Assembly: GCA_027576995.1 (NCBI GenBank)
Contig: JANBQC010000125.1
Span: 1 to 56,491 of the forward strand
DNA from: Dimargaris cristalligena
Lineage: Eukaryota; Kickxellomycota; Dimargaritomycetes; Dimargaritales; Dimargaritaceae
Length of the DNA: 56,491 nucleotides
Direction: 5' to 3'
Shown: piece by piece, positions 45,794 through 56,491 of the stretch
Numbering within the stretch: position 1 is the first letter of the stretch
How the letters are laid out: each line of letters starts with the position of its first letter
The notes under the pieces: generated by a model
Databases searched by the model: none
Told to the model about the DNA's origin: nothing
Seen by the model: the letters and a program-made list of their open reading frames with translations, nothing else
Position numbers and translations under genes: made by a program

Positions 45794-47226
45794 ATGGGTT
45801 TCGGTAAGAAAGCGTTTCACTGCATATACACCTTATTCTCGGTCCTGGTGGAAGCCCCCTCCTATATATGCGCTCAGACTCTATGCTAACCCGCCTACTA
45901 TTCCCATATGTACTCCGTGTTATTCATTCCCTTTAGGTGATCGTGGTGGTCGTGGCGGTTTCGGTGGTGACCGCGGTGGTCGTGGTGGAGGCCGTGGCGG
46001 ATTTGGCGGTGGTCGTGGCGGAGGCCGCGGTGGTTTCGGTGGAGACCGTGGTGGTTTTGGCGGTGACCGTGGAGGTCGCGGTGGTCGTGGAGGCCGTGGC
46101 GGCTTTGGTGACCGTGGCGGTCGCGGTGGAGGTCGTGGCGGCTTTGGTGGAGACCGTGGTGGTCGCGGCGGAGGTCGCGGTGGTTTCGGTGATCGGGGTG
46201 GCCGTGGAGGCCGTGGTGGTAAGTTTCGTTTATAGTTTTGTTTGACTGGATCAGTAGTCCTTCCCGGCTTGATAGACTAGCTCATTAGTCATGGTGTTTA
46301 TATTCTTATCCTAATCCAATACCAACGTGGTAGCATACCGTGGTTAGCGTAGTTCCTGCGCCTCCATGTTCAACGGATATCTCCTGATTCACACCTCTAA
46401 TCATTTTTTATGTCTCACTACATGATCCCGGATACCCATTGCCTTTTGATTTCCATTAATAATAGGTGCCCGTGGTGGTCGTGGCGGTGCCCGCGGTGGT
46501 GCTCGTGGTGGCGCCAAGGTTGTCGTGGAACCCCATCGTCACGAAGGTGTCTTCATTGCCCGTGGTAAGGAAGATCTGCTGGTTACCCGCAACTTGGTCC
46601 CCGGCGAATCCGTCTATGGTGAGAAGCGTATCACTATCGATGGCCCCGAAGGCGAGAAGATCGAATACCGTGTCTGGAATCCTTTCCGGTCTAAGCTGGC
46701 TGCTGGTATCCTGGGTGGTCTCGATCACATTTACATTGCTCCCGGTAAGAAGGTCATGTACCTCGGTGCCGCTTCCGGTACTTCCGTCTCCCACGTTGCC
46801 GATATTGTCGGTCCCAAGGGTATGGTCTACGCCGTCGAATTCTCCCACCGGTCCGGTCGCGATCTGATCAACATGGCCAAGAAGCGTACCAACGTCATCC
46901 CCATTGTGGAAGACGCCCGGCACCCAAACAAATACCGTATGCTCGTTGGTATGGTCGATGTCATTTTCGCCGATGTGGCCCAGCCCGATCAGGCCCGTAT
47001 TATCGCCCTTAACGCCCATCATTTCCTTAAGAACGGTGGCCATATCGTGATTTCCATCAAGGCCAACTGTATCGACTCGACTGTCGATGCCTCCAAAGTC
47101 TTCGCCCGCGAAGTCAAGAAGCTCCAAGAAGAGCGCGTTAAGCCCATGGAACAACTGACTCTGGAACCTTACGAACGTGACCACGCTATCGTGGTGGGTA
47201 CCTATCGTCCCCCACCCAAGAAATAA
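45794..47226 (+). CDS. NOP1: Fibrillarin, box C/D snoRNP 2'-O-methyltransferase
   Basis: Nucleolar SAM-dependent enzyme that 2'-O-methylates rRNA guided by box C/D snoRNAs. Three exons: 45794-45803 (MGF plus one base), 45937-46218, 46466-47226; both introns are phase 1 and give 350 residues. Residues ~4-116 are a GAR domain of RGG, GGF and GDRGG repeats, the usual nucleolar region modified by arginine methylation. The methyltransferase domain starts at [26 protein letters not shown]. It has the SAM-binding strand and loop [20 protein letters not shown] (residues ~194-213), [40 protein letters not shown] and [17 protein letters not shown], all canonical. Glycine and arginine are almost always GGT/CGT, a codon choice unlike the C/G-ending style of AspRS. 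Both introns interrupt or border the GAR region. Confidence 0.97.
45939..46218 (+). repeat. GAR-domain coding repeat of NOP1
   Basis: Degenerate tandem GGTGGTCGTGGC-type units encoding RGG/GGF repeats, in frame throughout. Confidence 0.85.
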
Positions 47227-47786
47227 GCCTCTTCTCTCCTATACTCTCTTCTCGGCTGATTATACACATATCCCCTTCACACAATCCGCCCTCCCCTTTT
47301 TCCAAACAACCCATTTTCGCACTAACCTACTTTGGTTAACAGATCAGATGCTGACGAGATCTTCCTTGTCTTTTTAAAACAATAATATCACATTGGGGCC
47401 TCTCATTCTTAGGAACCTTGATGGGGGTGGTTGGGGGTTGCTACCGGGATGAGTTGAAGGAAGGTATGTAGGGTTTGGACACTATTTTTCTCTTTCCCAA
47501 AAAAAGAGATTTGCAACATGCCTCTTCCTCTATTTAGGCTCATTCATCACTGTTGGACCTGGTTTTGCCACTTTCTCCTTTTCAGTATCCAGTTTTGATG
47601 TAAAACTCTTTTTTATACATTGTCATGCATATGATCAAGCTAGTTATTTTATCATTTAGTAAATTTACGAAATAGTATAGTTTTATTTAGATACGCCGAC
47701 TTACTGTGTTGTGACAGAATACGAATGGGGGGAAATAGGGGGGGTATGATAAAAGACGACTACTTTCCCCTTGGTTGTGGATTTAA

Positions 47787-47933
47787 CTAGGAATAATGCA
47801 CCTCGACCATCCGCCCGCTGCGGGCCAATTCAAGTAGGAGGGGACCTAAGTCACTCGGAAGGGTCCCCAATGGATTTAAACCTAATCCGTAGCAGGCGAA
47901 CAAGGTGAGAACGCCTTTATAAATCTCCCTAAC
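47787..47933 (-). pseudogene. LRR-like coding fragment, possible last exon or gene relic
   Basis: After a TTTAG acceptor-like sequence there is a 48-codon frame ending in TAG. It contains GLNPLGTLPSDLGPLLLEL, which fits the leucine-rich-repeat rhythm (N-x-L-x-x-LP-x-x-L-x-x-L-x-x-L). I could not find convincing preceding exons on the same strand between 47950 and 48430. It may be the last exon of a gene I cannot reconstruct or a remnant of a decayed one; chance is not excluded. Confidence 0.3.
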
Positions 47934-47963
47934 CTAAACGCGAGTCTGGCCTGAAGATTAGGC

Positions 47964-48010
47964 AATCCTTTACTATCACATTCTTATCACCCATGGGTAA
48001 GTAAAGGATT
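47964..48010. other. 11-bp inverted repeat
   Basis: AATCCTTTACT and its exact reverse complement, separated by 25 bases. It sits next to the LRR-like fragment. No terminal-repeat partner or target-site duplication was seen. Confidence 0.5.
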
Positions 48011-48589
48011 AGGAATGATTGCCATTCTGGCCACCCTGTTACGGAAACGGGGAAGTTGGCGAAGAACCCCATTTGAGCCCAAATGATTGCTTAGCCACTG
48101 TAGAGGGCTTTACGGTCTCCACAGCCGTTCTTTGGCCATGGTAGGGGAAATGGCAAGTCAGCAGAGTGGGTCCATCTTAATACTGCTTTAACTAGCACCA
48201 AACCTATAGTGATCCCTTTTGTTCGCCAGACTCTAACCCTTACTCCACCATACAGTCGTAAATGGGAGAGGGGAGGGATTGCCCTCCCCTTGTACTCCAC
48301 CCTCAGTAGAGTAAACATGCTGGGGTTGATCCGTTGACCGACTTCTATTTGGCTTCCCTTGCTTTACGAACTCAATGCAAATGCAATGTTTAGCAGCGCT
48401 ATATAACTGCTCGGGCCCCTCTATCAACATGCCTCCAGGTCTAGTCCATTATTTTGTTTCGCCCTTATTCATTCTAGCTTTGTTTGGCCAATTTACCATA
48501 GCCCGATTTTCCAGGCATCTCGCTATTCATACCGACTGCCCCGTACTTCTTATCCAACCCCCACCGACTCACCGGCTCTATTAGCTACC

Positions 48590-49177
48590 ATGCGTGTCAC
48601 TGCTACACTTCTTGCGCTTCTCTTACCCTTAGTGGCCCAGGTCGGAGCTGGACCTGGTCCGGTGGGTATTGAGGAGCTGGCCAAACGGGAATTAATGCAT
48701 CCTCAGGCCAGACAATTACCAACTGGCATGTGTAAGCTATTTTGTGGCGCCACTTGGGTCCCAGTGGACCCCAATTACATCATGTCCACGACCACCCAAA
48801 CCGTTACGACCCAAACTTACACTGCATCAACCACCTTGACCACCAATCTGGGCACTGCCGTATCCGCCACCACGACGGCCACCTCGTACATCACATTTGT
48901 CATCAGCGAAACCAAAACCGTAGCCGCCCCCACCCTGCCCGTCACCGTCACTGCTACCAAGACGGCCACTGGTACTAAAACCGCTACCGTTACGTCTACG
49001 ATTACCCAAACGAACACCCAAACAGCAACAACCACCGCTGTGGTCACGCAAACTTACACAACGACGGTTCCATCCACTTTGTGGGCCACCGCCACCTCCA
49101 CCCAAACCAGTACCATCACCCCTTTGACTACGGTGACTGACACCGTCACGGCCACCCAAACTGATACCTCTGGGTAA
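48590..49177 (+). CDS. Secreted Thr-rich mucin-like protein, CX3CG family, member A
   Basis: The 195-residue product has a signal peptide of about 20 residues (MRVTATLLALLLPLVAQVGA). A possible Kex2-type dibasic site, Lys32-Arg33, lies in a short pro-like segment. A compact motif around Cys48 and Cys52 reads MCKLFCGATWVPVDP. From residue ~65 to the end it is over 40% Thr with Val, Ala and Ser, suited to dense O-glycosylation. There is no hydrophobic C-terminal tail, so it is secreted or wall-trapped rather than GPI-anchored. The second paralogue at 52737-53321 has Cys48, Cys52 and Asp60-Pro61 at identical positions. An AATAAA lies within a few bases of the stop codon, which would leave almost no 3' UTR. 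I know no named family; the function is unknown. Confidence 0.82.
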   Translation: MRVTATLLALLLPLVAQVGAGPGPVGIEELAKRELMHPQARQLPTGMCKLFCGATWVPVDPNYIMSTTTQTVTTQTYTASTTLTTNLGTAVSATTTATSYITFVISETKTVAAPTLPVTVTATKTATGTKTATVTSTITQTNTQTATTTAVVTQTYTTTVPSTLWATATSTQTSTITPLTTVTDTVTATQTDTSG

Positions 49178-52100
49178 AAAATAAAACAGAGAAGAGAAGA
49201 GGGATCTTGACAACGTAAATTAACCAAGCGGCTGCTATCCCCTCCCTGTGAATTTACAAGTTTTACCCCGCCCGACCTCCTGCCATTCTGTTAAGTATTA
49301 ATTGTTTTTTTATATCTGTCTTTTAATCAAGCCGTCCGTCATCTTGCCTACCACCCCCGTTTATGAAATAATAGTAGGCTTTAAACTATTTGGCACAAGT
49401 AATAAAGTGTTAAAGTCATATACATCGGGATTGTGAGTTACTTGAAGCGGGTATGAGTGGCCTAGACCCCCTACCTATAAAATAACTTAGTGGGCGGTAG
49501 AAACTCTTCCGCTGGAAGGTACTTAACCCTGGTTATTTACACCATTAAATACGTCCTAGGATTGCCCAGGTACGATATTAGGTTACTATGTACGTGTCGA
49601 CTCAGTTATGGAAATGTATAGGGGGTTTGATTACAGGGTTATAGAGGCCCATCAACTTAGTTGGGGTTGAAATGCAATAGTGTGCGTCGAGTATTTTTCC
49701 AACCCCTTTATGGTTTAATTAGCTGTTCAGTGGGCAAGGGCAGGACGCCCCGGTCAGGCTTAGGCTGTCAGGCAGGATCCTCAGAGTGTGAACTGGCTGG
49801 TTAGGGCCCAACACCTATAGTGGCGATATAATTTAAACCCAGCTAATTGACGATGGCTCATAAATTCATGCACGGCTAACTGAAGTGGTTCAAACCAGGG
49901 CTGCCAATGGTATTGACTGTATGAAGGACAGGATTCAAATGATCGTAGCCTACCTAACACACTATGCCTCAGTGTTTACACACCCCCTAACCTTACCCTA
50001 CCCTACTCCTCCACGGTGTATTCTCACTAGCACAGTTGCTCATATACGTTAAGCCTGATCAACACTCCCCAAGCACTGTTGTGGGGAATGACTTGGTCCA
50101 TGTAGGCACCTGTTCGAATTCAGTTGTCAAATCAGAGAGAGCCCCTTAACCCAAAGGGCATAGTTCTCGGTACCCCAGCCGTAGTTAAAATAGCCGGAAA
50201 ATTTCAAAAGCCCATACTGAATAACATATTGGTGAGCTATCAAGTAATTTGCCCTCACCAACTTGTAACTGGGAGTTCATTTAAGGGGGTTTTGGTCATT
50301 GTTATCCATAGGGATTATAGGTCCACCCTATTATTCGGCGCATTTGGGCTATGACAACCCCGCCGTACATCATATTCGCCTTTATTTTTACTACTATATT
50401 TATAATTCTAGCCCCCACCCCCAGCTGGTCTAGTTGAGATGCCATCTAGATCAGCAGCCTTCATTTAGCTAGTCTAACGGGACTCGGTCCGTCTTCAGGC
50501 CAGCTAAGTTCTCTGGAGCCCACTCAACTATGAACTAGATGTCATAGCTGGTCTGCTGATACGGATAACAGTCTGTTATCCCCAAATATATGAAGTTACT
50601 ACCTCTGCCGCTTAGCCGCCAATCTGGGAACGACTGCATTTGGGAAGGTGATGTTCTTCTGGACTATCGATATCGGGTATAGGTTGACCCGACACGCAAT
50701 TGAGCCGTGTAGGCTACCTCCACTACACCTTCTACAACCCCTATACGTACACCAACAACGACATTAGCATATTTAACTACGCAACCTAACCCGCCGATTA
50801 CAACGATCGCGCCGGCGACCTGGGCGTATTTTACTACTGCTACTAATTGGGCGTTTACTAAGATCTCCGCAGAAGTCAGTACAATTGTCCCAGTTATTCC
50901 CATTAGGTTAACCATAACAGCTGCCGTGTCCCATATCGCCGCGTAAGTTATTTTGGTGGAAGGGTCAACCAATTAAGCGATGTTGTATACCTGAGTTCTT
51001 TGATTATGTGCCATAACTTTAAAGCCATGGCGAAGAAAGGATCGAAACGAAACTCCTCAATTGTTGGTCCTCGTTTTCTTCAACAAGGTATACCTTTAGA
51101 GTGGACAAGTGTAATGAGTATTGTCAGCAAATAGCAACTCGTAGAATAAAACGAAATATTCATCAGAAATCAGGACGAAAGTAAATGAAGGTACCGTAAT
51201 ACCAAGAACATGAATCTAAAATAGATGATCTTAATTCATTCGCTCCAAGTTGGACTATGTCAACTTAACCTTGACTGATAATTAAATGGTGAATTGTTCA
51301 ATATTGAATACTTCAGGAAAATTACCATGGCATTTGCTGAGTAATACGATAGTAAGGGAGTCGATCCTTTTGGGACTATTGGCTAGTTTACCAATCTGGA
51401 AGCCAAATAGTGCTTTATAGTTCATAAAGCGGCAATATCTACATTAGTGTATTGGTATAGTCACAATGGTCCGAGTAATAAGCTATCCTAAAATAAAGTT
51501 CGTAAAAACGACTAGACTAATCAAATGAAAGTAGCAAATATGGCGCACTGGAGAGTGCAGTCTCCCTGGGTTGATATAGCGCCCAGTTAATATAATCCAA
51601 CATACCTTAATAAGGAAATATCCCGTCCAGCGGCTATTTATTACACATAACGGTAGACCAGGCAATCACAATGCTCTTAAAAAGCTAGTAATTGCTAAAT
51701 AGCATATCTAACACACCCCAAATTAAATACCTAAAATTGGCCTGAACGTCCGTTTTGCATCGGTCAATTGCACTAAATACAATATTCGCCCCTCCCCCAA
51801 CACGGCCAACCCAAGTAGACCTCCGAATAAAGGGGTGTAATAACTATTTTCTTTTTAACCGCACAGTGGTGACAGGTGTGAGGGCGAGGCCTCCCCATCC
51901 ACTCCCGGAAGACCATCATTCCTTACGGACGCCAGGTGCAACTGCCTCACTCTGTATGTACCCCAACTTTGAACAAAATGGATTCATGGATTTTGGGCAA
52001 GGTCATTATCCATTTTTACCTCGCTCCCTCGGTTCGTGGGGTGTATCTACCCATTCCACTTGTTCTGGCTCTTTCACCTATCTATCTGATTCCTCTTCTT

Positions 52101-52736
52101 CTAAACGAATACCTTAACTATTGCTTCACTAGGGGGAAAGTAATCCTAGGTCCCCCATCTTTCTTAGAACCACCGTTTCGGTTGGGTATTTGGCATGATC
52201 AACGCTTAGCGAGCTACTGTGGGGAGAGTGAGTTCTAACTAATGGGGGTCTTGGATCATCTCTTCAGGACTATAGACAGTAGGGTTGTCCATAGTCCTGT
52301 CTTACCGAGGCATGTGTGGAGATGCTTAAGAATGATAACAATCATATACCGGTAAGATTGCCAAGCGAGTAAATTGGCGGCCATCGCTTGGGGGTGCGCG
52401 CTCTTAGTTCCTGCCACCACTGCCAAAACCGGAACCCCTAAATCTTTTTAATACGACTAGACTAGGCAATTTCCCCGAAAATCTCTCAAAGCCCATCGAT
52501 TCCTAGACATCGGAAATTCCGCCAATAACCAGCGGAATCCCAGTAGTAGGTTATGTTGCCATATAAAACCGTTGGTGTTTTCTCTTGGTCCAGACCAAGT
52601 TGCCAAAGGTCTTTCGGTTCGCAATCTTGACAGTATTACTCGACTGCCTTCATATTTGATTATATTCCCTTGGTTCCCTTACTTACGCGTATTGCCCCCG
52701 GATTCTATTCGTCTGCCCACTGAGCGAACAGTCATC
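49178..52736. other. Region between the two Thr-rich paralogues
   Basis: Mostly without genes. It contains the decayed Thr-rich copy (about 50580-50945) and several short inverted repeats near 50420-50580. Open frames at 51755-52238 (+) are unrecognised. Confidence 0.5.
50580..50945 (+). pseudogene. Probable decayed third copy of the Thr-rich secreted family
   Basis: The segment CCGCCAATCTGGGAAC at about 50616 matches member A (CCACCAATCTGGGCAC at about 48840), with CCCCAA and ATG-like flanks also alignable. In the homologous frame a TAG falls just before this segment. From 50713 to 50945 a second plus-strand frame is open and Thr/Pro/Ile-rich (STTPSTTP, PTTTLAYLTTQ, YFTTATNW), ending in TAA, like the Thr-rich tails of the paralogues. 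No signal peptide or C-x3-C-G motif could be found upstream. Frame change, internal stops and position between two intact paralogues all suggest a relic. Confidence 0.4.
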
Positions 52737-53321
52737 ATGCGCACTTTCGTCACGCTACTCACCGTCCTGCTCCCTCTGGCAGCTCTGGTTCGAGCTATAC
52801 CGAGCCTATTTCCTCTTGGGCCCATCGTGCAACGGGATGTCGTAAACCTCGCCCCCCGCGCCCATCCGATCGAAGCATGCCGGTTCATGTGTGGCGACGA
52901 TTATGAGGTCATCGACCCCGTGTGGACTACCCGAACCTACCAGAACACCGAAACCAGAACCAATTTCGAAACCGTTATTCAAACCGAAATGGCTGATTTG
53001 GAAACGACATTAATCACCACCGAGGTTGCGACAGTATATACTACGGTGGGATACCCGGTGACTACAACCGTGGTGGGTACGACACCGACGGCCACGGCCA
53101 CCGTCACTGCATCGAACGCCCAAACAACCACTGTCACCTCTACAGTGACCGCAACTAAAACTCAAGCCACTGTATTGACGTCGGTCGTTACGGCAACATC
53201 CACCAATGTGGTCCCTGTCACTGTGGTAACTACTCGTACTATCACATCCACCAGTACCGTCACTCCCAGGACAAGGGTGACCACCACCACTACTGCCACT
53301 GTAACAAAGACTGCGGCCTAA
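52737..53321 (+). CDS. Secreted Thr-rich mucin-like protein, CX3CG family, member B
   Basis: The 194-residue product starts with a signal peptide (MRTFVTLLTVLLPLAALVRA). The frame is open 55 codons further upstream, but the ATG at 52737 is chosen because it opens this peptide and matches the start of member A. The motif ACRFMCGDDYEVIDP has Cys48, Cys52 and Asp60-Pro61 at the same residue numbers as in member A. The rest is rich in Thr and Val (repeats such as TVTSTVTATKT), ending in VTKTAA without a GPI tail. The length differs from member A by one residue. Same strand and similar size point to a duplication, with the Thr tail diverged in sequence but not composition. Function unknown; likely an O-glycosylated secreted or wall protein. 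Confidence 0.82.
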   Translation: MRTFVTLLTVLLPLAALVRAIPSLFPLGPIVQRDVVNLAPRAHPIEACRFMCGDDYEVIDPVWTTRTYQNTETRTNFETVIQTEMADLETTLITTEVATVYTTVGYPVTTTVVGTTPTATATVTASNAQTTTVTSTVTATKTQATVLTSVVTATSTNVVPVTVVTTRTITSTSTVTPRTRVTTTTTATVTKTAA

Positions 53322-56300
53322 TTATGTTATACACCATGTTCCCTGCAAACCCACCATTCCTTTTGCCATTCATCTGGGCTTACTCGACCTGGTCAAAATT
53401 ACTTCTGGACAATGGTTAATTCTTTTTGTATTTCTTTACTTGATCAAACAATAATACTTTTCACTTTTCTCCAATAGAGTTGTTGTTAGCCGTATATAGT
53501 TACCAATGGGGTGAAAGAGCATCTTAGAAGATCTATTTACTTGTCAGAGACAAAGCCACCTTTAACATACGGATACAGAGGGGAGGGGCCTATTAGCTGA
53601 TTATAGAGTTGCCTACAAGTGTCGCCCTCAAAGTGAAACCTCAATTGATTTACCAGCATTCCAAACATTTCCCATCGTTGTTGACGCTTGTACATCCAAA
53701 ATCACTTTTAACCCGAATAATAGTCTGAAACTACCTATTTATCCTACATTAAGTTCAGCCAATACTTGCCTAAATCTTTCCAACCAGGCGGTGACAGACG
53801 CCCAACTTAATCGGTTCATATACAATCAAGGTTATATTTACTAGTCCAAATCTCCTGGATGTCCGCCTCTACGCCTCTACGCTGCTAACCTGATAATCTA
53901 GATGTATTGAACGCTTCCCAGCCTCAATGAAATATTGCAGCTTCAGTTGCCCGTATCACGCTCTAGTACAATACCCAACTCTATAATCACATTAGTATTG
54001 ACAACTGTTCTAGTCCAACTGAGTCGGTGCCAAACTGGTAAGCTGGATTTTGTTTTAATCATTCACTACCCTAGCACCATACCCAGGTTCACTGGATAGG
54101 AACTAACTAGGGTGGGGATGGCTCCCAGTCGGGGTTTACCAACATTAAGGGGGGCGATATAAATGAATACACCGCAGCACATAATACTAACTTGGGGTGT
54201 TATCTAAGCATAGTAGAGGGCAAACTCTGGTGGATACCATGCGGTGCCCTAATGCCTTAACGGGAACCGAAAATCTCCTTAGAGTAATGTTGAAAACTGG
54301 TGAAAATAGTCGTCAAGTGCTGCCGGAAAGTTTTATAAATGATTATCATGGTGCCAGGTGCAACCATGGGAGGAGTGCTATGGTATAAGTATACTCAATT
54401 GGTTATCGCATTTAAGACAGGGTGGCTGGCTGTAATAGCGCAGATTACCCTGCTCTACAGCCATTTTGTCTTTTAATTTTATCCAAGGCTTTCATATTTC
54501 CGAGTTGTCCTCATCATCAGACCAAGAGGGGAGGGAATCATTCGGTTAGCCAATGTTTTATTTAAAAAATATAAAATCAATCAATATGGCCAAGTCCCTG
54601 AATGTGGTTGGATGGGTATTCTTATCATTCCCAGGCTGTCTATCCCTTCAAGGTACTTGCACCTGGGAACTATAAATTGGCTTACGAGAGACGAGGCCTC
54701 CACATATACTGAGTCGAAGGAGTTGTCTCTAATTACTTGACCGAGTCTTTTCCGTTTATGGATGTGCTGATTCATTTATTATCTTAAATACATATATTTC
54801 CAATTGCAAATGGCTGGCCGGCTTGGTTCTATGACAGTTTATTGACTAAGGGTTTCGATCGAAGGTTATTATGTCTCGGAGTGTCCCATTTGCTTCGTAT
54901 TATACCCAATTTCCAAACGAGAATTCCTCCAACACCCTTGGCACTTAGGGATTTGGCGACTGGTGTAAACTCCCGGCTGGGGCATGCAGCAACCCTACCC
55001 TGTGGCATTGATCACAGCTGTATTGGATTTCCGGGTTCCACAGATACACCAACCGGTGTATCCAAGGGTTGGTATAGGCACCAGTTTAAACTTTATCGTT
55101 TAGCACATGGGAATCGATAAGTTCCTACTCAGCAAACACGGAAATTGGTAAGGACCAATGTCAGTCTGGGTTGGGTAATCCGTTCACACCACGTAGGCAG
55201 GTAGGATAACTAAAACCGTTACTTTATAGGAGGGGTTTGTAAGCGTGTACATCAAAACCATGCTGAACTAAGTTTATACCACCGTTTCAGTGGCTGGCAA
55301 CTATAATAACCATTCCCTAGGCTCCTTGGCACTTGCTGAAGCTATTCGAAGACTGTTAAGGGGGCCACTGTTTCTTGCGGCATGCTTGGTAATTATTTGG
55401 CAGCAGAGATGATTCGCAACATATCGTTTAATTCGCCCGCCGCCAGGCCCCAATAGAAGGGCGATGGTAGGTTAACTTTGGCCGCCGATTGGAGGGTCGG
55501 CGTTCCGTTGAATGCCAATTTCCTTTTTTTCAGATCGCCCCTATGCGAACTGAATATGATAGGTCGCGATGGCCTAACCAATCCAGCCGAACCATCCTCG
55601 TGCAATCTATAGGTCTCCCCTGCCCTAAGTAATTACCACCGCTGCGAATACCACCAACCACCGGCTATATAACCTGATCGACCCTGTTTAACCCACTTGG
55701 GGTATAATTTCCCATACGTGCCTGTGCCCGAAATATCTATTAAGATGCCAATGAGCGGTTAGCATATTCCAGGGGCCCACTGGGGTTCGATTCTATTCGG
55801 GTATACTGCCGTTCATACGAGTGCAGCTACCCCTACCTAACTGGACAAACATACATTAAGCACAGGGCCGCTACGCAAAATAAAACATGCCCCCCCTTCC
55901 CTTCAGCGTACGCCACCTCTGCCCCATGACATTCGAACCAGTTGCCTAGAGCCATTCACGCGCAATGTGTAAATTGAAAACCCAACTTGCGCAATATTTT
56001 GGCGGGGGATGTGTTGAATCAGTTTAACCAATTGGACCAAGATAACATAGCCAGGGGTTCCCTTTGGCAGACTCGATGATGTGTGGGAAGCGACAGGCTC
56101 ATGAGCCTCATGGAGCAGACTCGGGCTAAAACACCAGTTACGGGTCCCGGAGGAATACGTAAGAACACGACAGGAAATACCGACATGGACTTACTTGGCC
56201 TAGCTATTCTATGTATGATTGGGGTTGGCTATTGCATTGTAAATGTCAGGCGGAGAAACCTTCCCACACCCACCCTTTGCGGGGCGCTTAGTGGATTGTT

Positions 56301-56491
56301 AAATGTCAGGAACAGGCGGGCTTAATGATACTCCGCGAGGAAATACTGGAAAGAGCAGCTAATAGAACTCCGCGGGTACTGTTTGACCGGTTCACTAAAA
56401 TGGTCATATAAATACCAACCCCCTCCCCTTCCATTATTCATACATCACTTAACTATACCACCTAATTCCCCTAATAATCAAGCACTTGTCC
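53322..56491. other. Gene-poor end of the window
   Basis: No supported gene. Open frames up to 92 codons are unrecognised. A short near-duplicate (TTGTAAATGTCAGGCGG / TTGTTAAATGTCAGG) occurs at about 56237 and 56296. Confidence 0.5.

Larger units (their letters stand above)
47227..48589. other. Intergenic region between NOP1 and the first Thr-rich gene
   Basis: It contains an LRR-like coding fragment on the minus strand (47933-47787) and an 11-bp inverted repeat (47964-47974 / 48000-48010). A 75-codon ATG-started minus-strand frame (48318-48091) is unrecognised and may or may not belong to the same decayed gene. Confidence 0.45.

Noticed and set aside
46219..46465. Intronic snoRNA in NOP1
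   Set aside because: A TTGATAG and a CTGA are present, but no proper C/D pair with terminal stem and guide was found.
49980..50015. Telomere-like CCCTAA/CCCTA run
   Set aside because: Too short and irregular; no tandem array of one unit.
50420..50580. Several 7-11-base inverted matches that might form a terminal-inverted-repeat element
   Set aside because: The matches are in the wrong order for a hairpin or TIR pair and there is no target-site duplication.
50664..50972. Minus-strand Val-rich frame of 102 codons
   Set aside because: It is the reverse reading of a plus-strand Thr-rich relic; the plus strand matches the neighbouring family.
55770..55805. tRNA-like B box (GGTTCGATTC)
   Set aside because: The flanks do not form a T stem or acceptor stem, and no A box lies at the right distance.

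Overview
The window is eukaryotic and fungal. Protein-coding genes carry short spliceosomal introns (GTAAGT-like donors, YAG acceptors). The gene content includes O-acetylhomoserine sulfhydrylase, GPI-anchored and mucin-like secreted proteins, a Ypd1-type phosphotransfer protein and a fungal-type FAN1. A full-length ITFG2 (KICSTOR subunit) homologue is present; KICSTOR is absent from the model yeasts, so I infer an early-diverging lineage (Zoopagomycota/Kickxellomycotina would fit), but the sequence does not prove this. About half the window has no recognisable gene. There is one 98-N assembly gap (15472-15569).

Layout: 1-7.9 kb is gene-poor, with a perfect 26-bp palindrome, a short dispersed repeat and a pyrimidine-rich promoter-like island. 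Next come GCV2 (mitochondrial glycine decarboxylase P-protein, +), a histidine-phosphotransfer gene (+), the gap, and a giant ITFG2-like gene (+, 2276 aa). ITFG2 converges with a 10-exon FAN1 nuclease gene (-). PBDC1 (-) and MET17 (-) follow, then a six-exon SUMO E1 subunit AOS1 (+). After another gene-poor stretch, a cytosolic aspartyl-tRNA synthetase (+) sits between two Cys-rich GPI-protein genes in opposite orientation that share one cysteine spacing. Then come a four-exon gene I cannot identify (-) and fibrillarin NOP1 (+, three exons). The last 9 kb carries two Thr-rich secreted paralogues (+) with a probable decayed third copy between them, plus a small LRR-like coding fragment (-).

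The genes do not form an operon-like pathway. They are housekeeping genes (glycine catabolism, sulfur assimilation, translation, rRNA processing, SUMOylation, DNA repair, nutrient signalling) mixed with two small lineage-specific families of surface/secreted proteins. Exon structures of FAN1, AOS1, NOP1, AspRS, ITFG2 and the unknown gene were assembled by hand from reading-frame and splice-phase consistency. The most unusual items are the fungal ITFG2 with about 1800 residues of low-complexity insertions, the two small secreted families with strictly conserved Cys positions, the unidentified gene at 43.0-44.6 kb, and coding-like fragments in apparently empty DNA.
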